Source: an uncultured Verrucomicrobium sp. (lineage in GTDB: Bacteria; Verrucomicrobiota; Verrucomicrobiia; Methylacidiphilales; GAS474). Taken from it: DNA of 6,910 nt. This document shows, piece after piece, positions 5,781 through 6,910 of this stretch. The stretch is from assembly GCA_903889845.1 (NCBI GenBank), contig CAISZB010000394.1, positions 1 to 6,910 of the forward strand. The letters run 5' to 3'. Made by a program: the position numbers and the translations under genes. Under the pieces are notes generated by a model that worked only from the letters and a program-made list of their open reading frames with translations, was not told where the DNA came from and ran no database searches. How positions within the stretch are numbered: the stretch's first letter is position 1; each line of letters starts with the position of its first letter.

Positions 5781-6809
5781 ATGGAAACCGCCTCCTCCTG
5801 GCACCGTATCCTTCTCCTCTCCGCCCTCATCCTCCTGATCGGGGCGGCCGGGTGGGAGGTCTACGAGTATCCCGGCTCCGTCGGGCAGATCCGGGCCTTC
5901 GGGAACAGCGGCGGCACCGGCAAGAAGCTGGCCGCCCTCTCCCTCGACACCCTGGCGCCGACGCGGGACCAGTGGGTGACCCCCACGCCGTGGAATTTGC
6001 CGACCGCGAAAAATCAGCTCTTCACCGCCCGGCGCTGGCTCTACTTCTCCGATTCGAAGCTGCCGAAGCTGGCGGGCGACGAGGTCAAGATCGGCCCGAT
6101 CCCCCTTTCCTGGTTCATCCAGAATCACCTCGACCCGAGCGATCCCGACATCCTCACCCTCGACAGCGACGGCGACGGGTTCACCAACCTCGAGGAGTTC
6201 ACCGCCGGGACCGATCCGCGCGATCCGAAGAACCATCCCAGCTACGCCGACCTCCTCCGAGTCCAGAAGGTCGATTCCGCCTCCTTCCACATGACCTTCG
6301 CCAGCCGCAACGCGGGGGCGACGGCCGCCGACGATCTTTACCAGGTCAACACGCCCGATGGGAAGAAGAGCTCCTACATGGTGAAGATCGGCGACTCCTT
6401 CGAGGGCTTCAAGGTGATCGCCTACCGGCAGAAGGAAGGGGAGAAGAAGATCGGCACCATGGTGGTGACCGGCGACATCTCCGAGCTGGAACTGAAGAAA
6501 GAGGCGACGGGCGAGACCGTCATCCTCCTCATCCGCGACGAGAAGGACGTTCCCGGCATCTCCGCCTCGTTCATCGTCCTGCTGGCCAATGCCTACAAGA
6601 AGCCCTTCACCGTCGCCAAGGGGGAGGAATTCAGCGTCGATGTGACTCCGGGCCCCGCGATCCCGGCGGAGACCCTTCACTTTCAGTTCGTCTCTTCCGA
6701 AGGCACGGGGGCGGCCCTCACGGCGACTCTGCTCAGTCCCGAGACGAAGCAGTCGCGCACGGTGCCGATGCTGAAGCCGGACGAACTCAAGCGCTTCGGC
6801 GGTAAATAA
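5781..6809 (+). CDS. Amuc_1099-like bitopic pilus-complex protein with EF-hand loop
   Basis: This 342-residue protein is the last complete gene of the operon. An N-terminal membrane helix (about 10-24) without a clear cleavage site anchors a periplasmic part. Residues 100-155 contain a canonical 12-residue EF-hand-type loop, DSDGDGFTNLEE (128-139), with acidic or polar ligands at positions 1, 3, 5, 9 and 12 and Gly at 6. TAGTDP follows, as in the type-3/dockerin-like calcium repeats of secreted proteins. A second beta-rich part (about 185-255) reads YMVKIGDSFEGFKVIAY...ELELKKEATGETVILLI. That pattern resembles the HR domain of GspC and PilP, which touches the secretin. A further beta-rich tail runs to the end. 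The assignment to the Amuc_1099 family is from gene order, anchor and size. The calcium loop is seen directly; the PilP-like role is inferred. No Shine-Dalgarno precedes the ATG. Confidence 0.85.
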   Translation: METASSWHRILLLSALILLIGAAGWEVYEYPGSVGQIRAFGNSGGTGKKLAALSLDTLAPTRDQWVTPTPWNLPTAKNQLFTARRWLYFSDSKLPKLAGDEVKIGPIPLSWFIQNHLDPSDPDILTLDSDGDGFTNLEEFTAGTDPRDPKNHPSYADLLRVQKVDSASFHMTFASRNAGATAADDLYQVNTPDGKKSSYMVKIGDSFEGFKVIAYRQKEGEKKIGTMVVTGDISELELKKEATGETVILLIRDEKDVPGISASFIVLLANAYKKPFTVAKGEEFSVDVTPGPAIPAETLHFQFVSSEGTGAALTATLLSPETKQSRTVPMLKPDELKRFGGK

Positions 6810-6890
6810 TGGGGATGCCACTGCGACTCTTTTCGATGTGATAAAGGTTGATTTTTACTCTTTTAATTGAAAATATCCCCTTCGCCCTAT
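6810..6890 (+). other. AT-rich intergenic stretch before the next gene
   Basis: Base composition falls sharply here, with T-rich runs (GATTTTTACTCTTTTAATTG) between GC-rich genes. It could carry a promoter. TTGAAA (6867-6872) is followed by TATATG (6888-6893), but the 15-base spacer is short. TTGATT (6848-6853) has no good -10 partner. No hairpin with a U-tract was found. GGGGAT (6811-6816) is complementary to ATCCCC (6875-6880) but encloses 58 bases, too open to call a terminator. The stretch is more likely regulatory than coding. Confidence 0.3.
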
Positions 6891-6910
6891 ATGGAAAATG
6901 TTGTGAGACC
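6891..6910 (+). CDS. Possible 5' end of the next gene (secretin expected)
   Basis: An ATG at 6891 opens a frame reading M-E-N-V-V-R to the window edge without a stop. The preceding CCCTTCGCCCTAT resembles the pyrimidine-rich contexts before the other starts here. In the Akkermansia order the next gene is the Amuc_1098 outer-membrane secretin. Six codons cannot show that, so both the start and the identity are guesses from context. The nearby ATG at 6898 runs into TGA after two codons. Confidence 0.3.

Noticed and set aside
4797..6821. A 674-codon minus-strand frame opposite the Amuc_1100- and Amuc_1099-like genes.
   Set aside because: It has the same antisense GC-rich composition, no recognisable domain and no promoter. 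The plus-strand genes here have clear membrane anchors and motifs.
1..6910. CRISPR arrays, insertion sequences, attachment sites, defence genes or phage genes.
   Set aside because: No regularly spaced repeats, transposase motifs, terminal inverted repeats or defence domains were seen. Apart from short gaps the window is filled by conserved chromosomal genes.

Overview
The window is high-GC DNA (by eye in the 60s %) in an ordinary, tightly packed bacterial chromosome arrangement. The best guide to the organism is the four-gene set at 2352-6809. Its order and sequence features match the pilus-like locus known from Akkermansia muciniphila as Amuc_1102, Amuc_1101, Amuc_1100, Amuc_1099 (with the secretin Amuc_1098 next). 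That points to a member of Verrucomicrobiota. The proteins look clearly diverged from the Akkermansia versions, so this is probably another lineage of the phylum. I cannot name the genus.

Layout: (1) A tRNA-Val(CAC) gene lies on the minus strand at 39-110. A short stem with a C(UUCG)G tetraloop follows its 3' end. (2) A plus-strand pair at 189-2190 encodes N-carbamoylputrescine amidase (aguB) and agmatine deiminase (aguA), ten bases apart. Together they convert agmatine to putrescine in the cytoplasm. The enzyme that makes agmatine is not in the window. (3) A 161-base intergenic region follows, with a plausible sigma-70-type promoter and a helically phased 7-bp direct repeat. (4) A four-gene operon follows, with gaps of 39, 33 and 27 bases. 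It encodes a secreted Amuc_1102-like protein, a PilM-like protein carrying a fused PilN-like membrane and periplasmic part, an Amuc_1100-like bitopic protein with PilN/PilO-like layout, and an Amuc_1099-like bitopic protein with an EF-hand loop and a stretch resembling the PilP/GspC secretin-contacting domain. (5) The last 100 bases are AT-rich. They end in an ATG that may start the next gene, expected from the Akkermansia order to be the secretin.

How the genes work together: the two Agu enzymes catalyse consecutive steps. The pilus-like proteins would form an inner-membrane alignment complex: PilM actin-like domain in the cytoplasm, coiled coils and ferredoxin-like domains in the periplasm, and a bridging protein reaching an outer-membrane secretin. 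No pilin, PilB/PilT motor or PilC is visible here. Nothing links the agu pair to the pilus operon beyond adjacency.

The region is mostly well-conserved housekeeping and envelope genes. The most interesting points are the PilM-PilN fusion, the EF-hand in the Amuc_1099-like protein, its possible PilP-like role, a G7 tract next to tandem AGA-AGG codons in the fusion protein, and the general lack of Shine-Dalgarno sequences.
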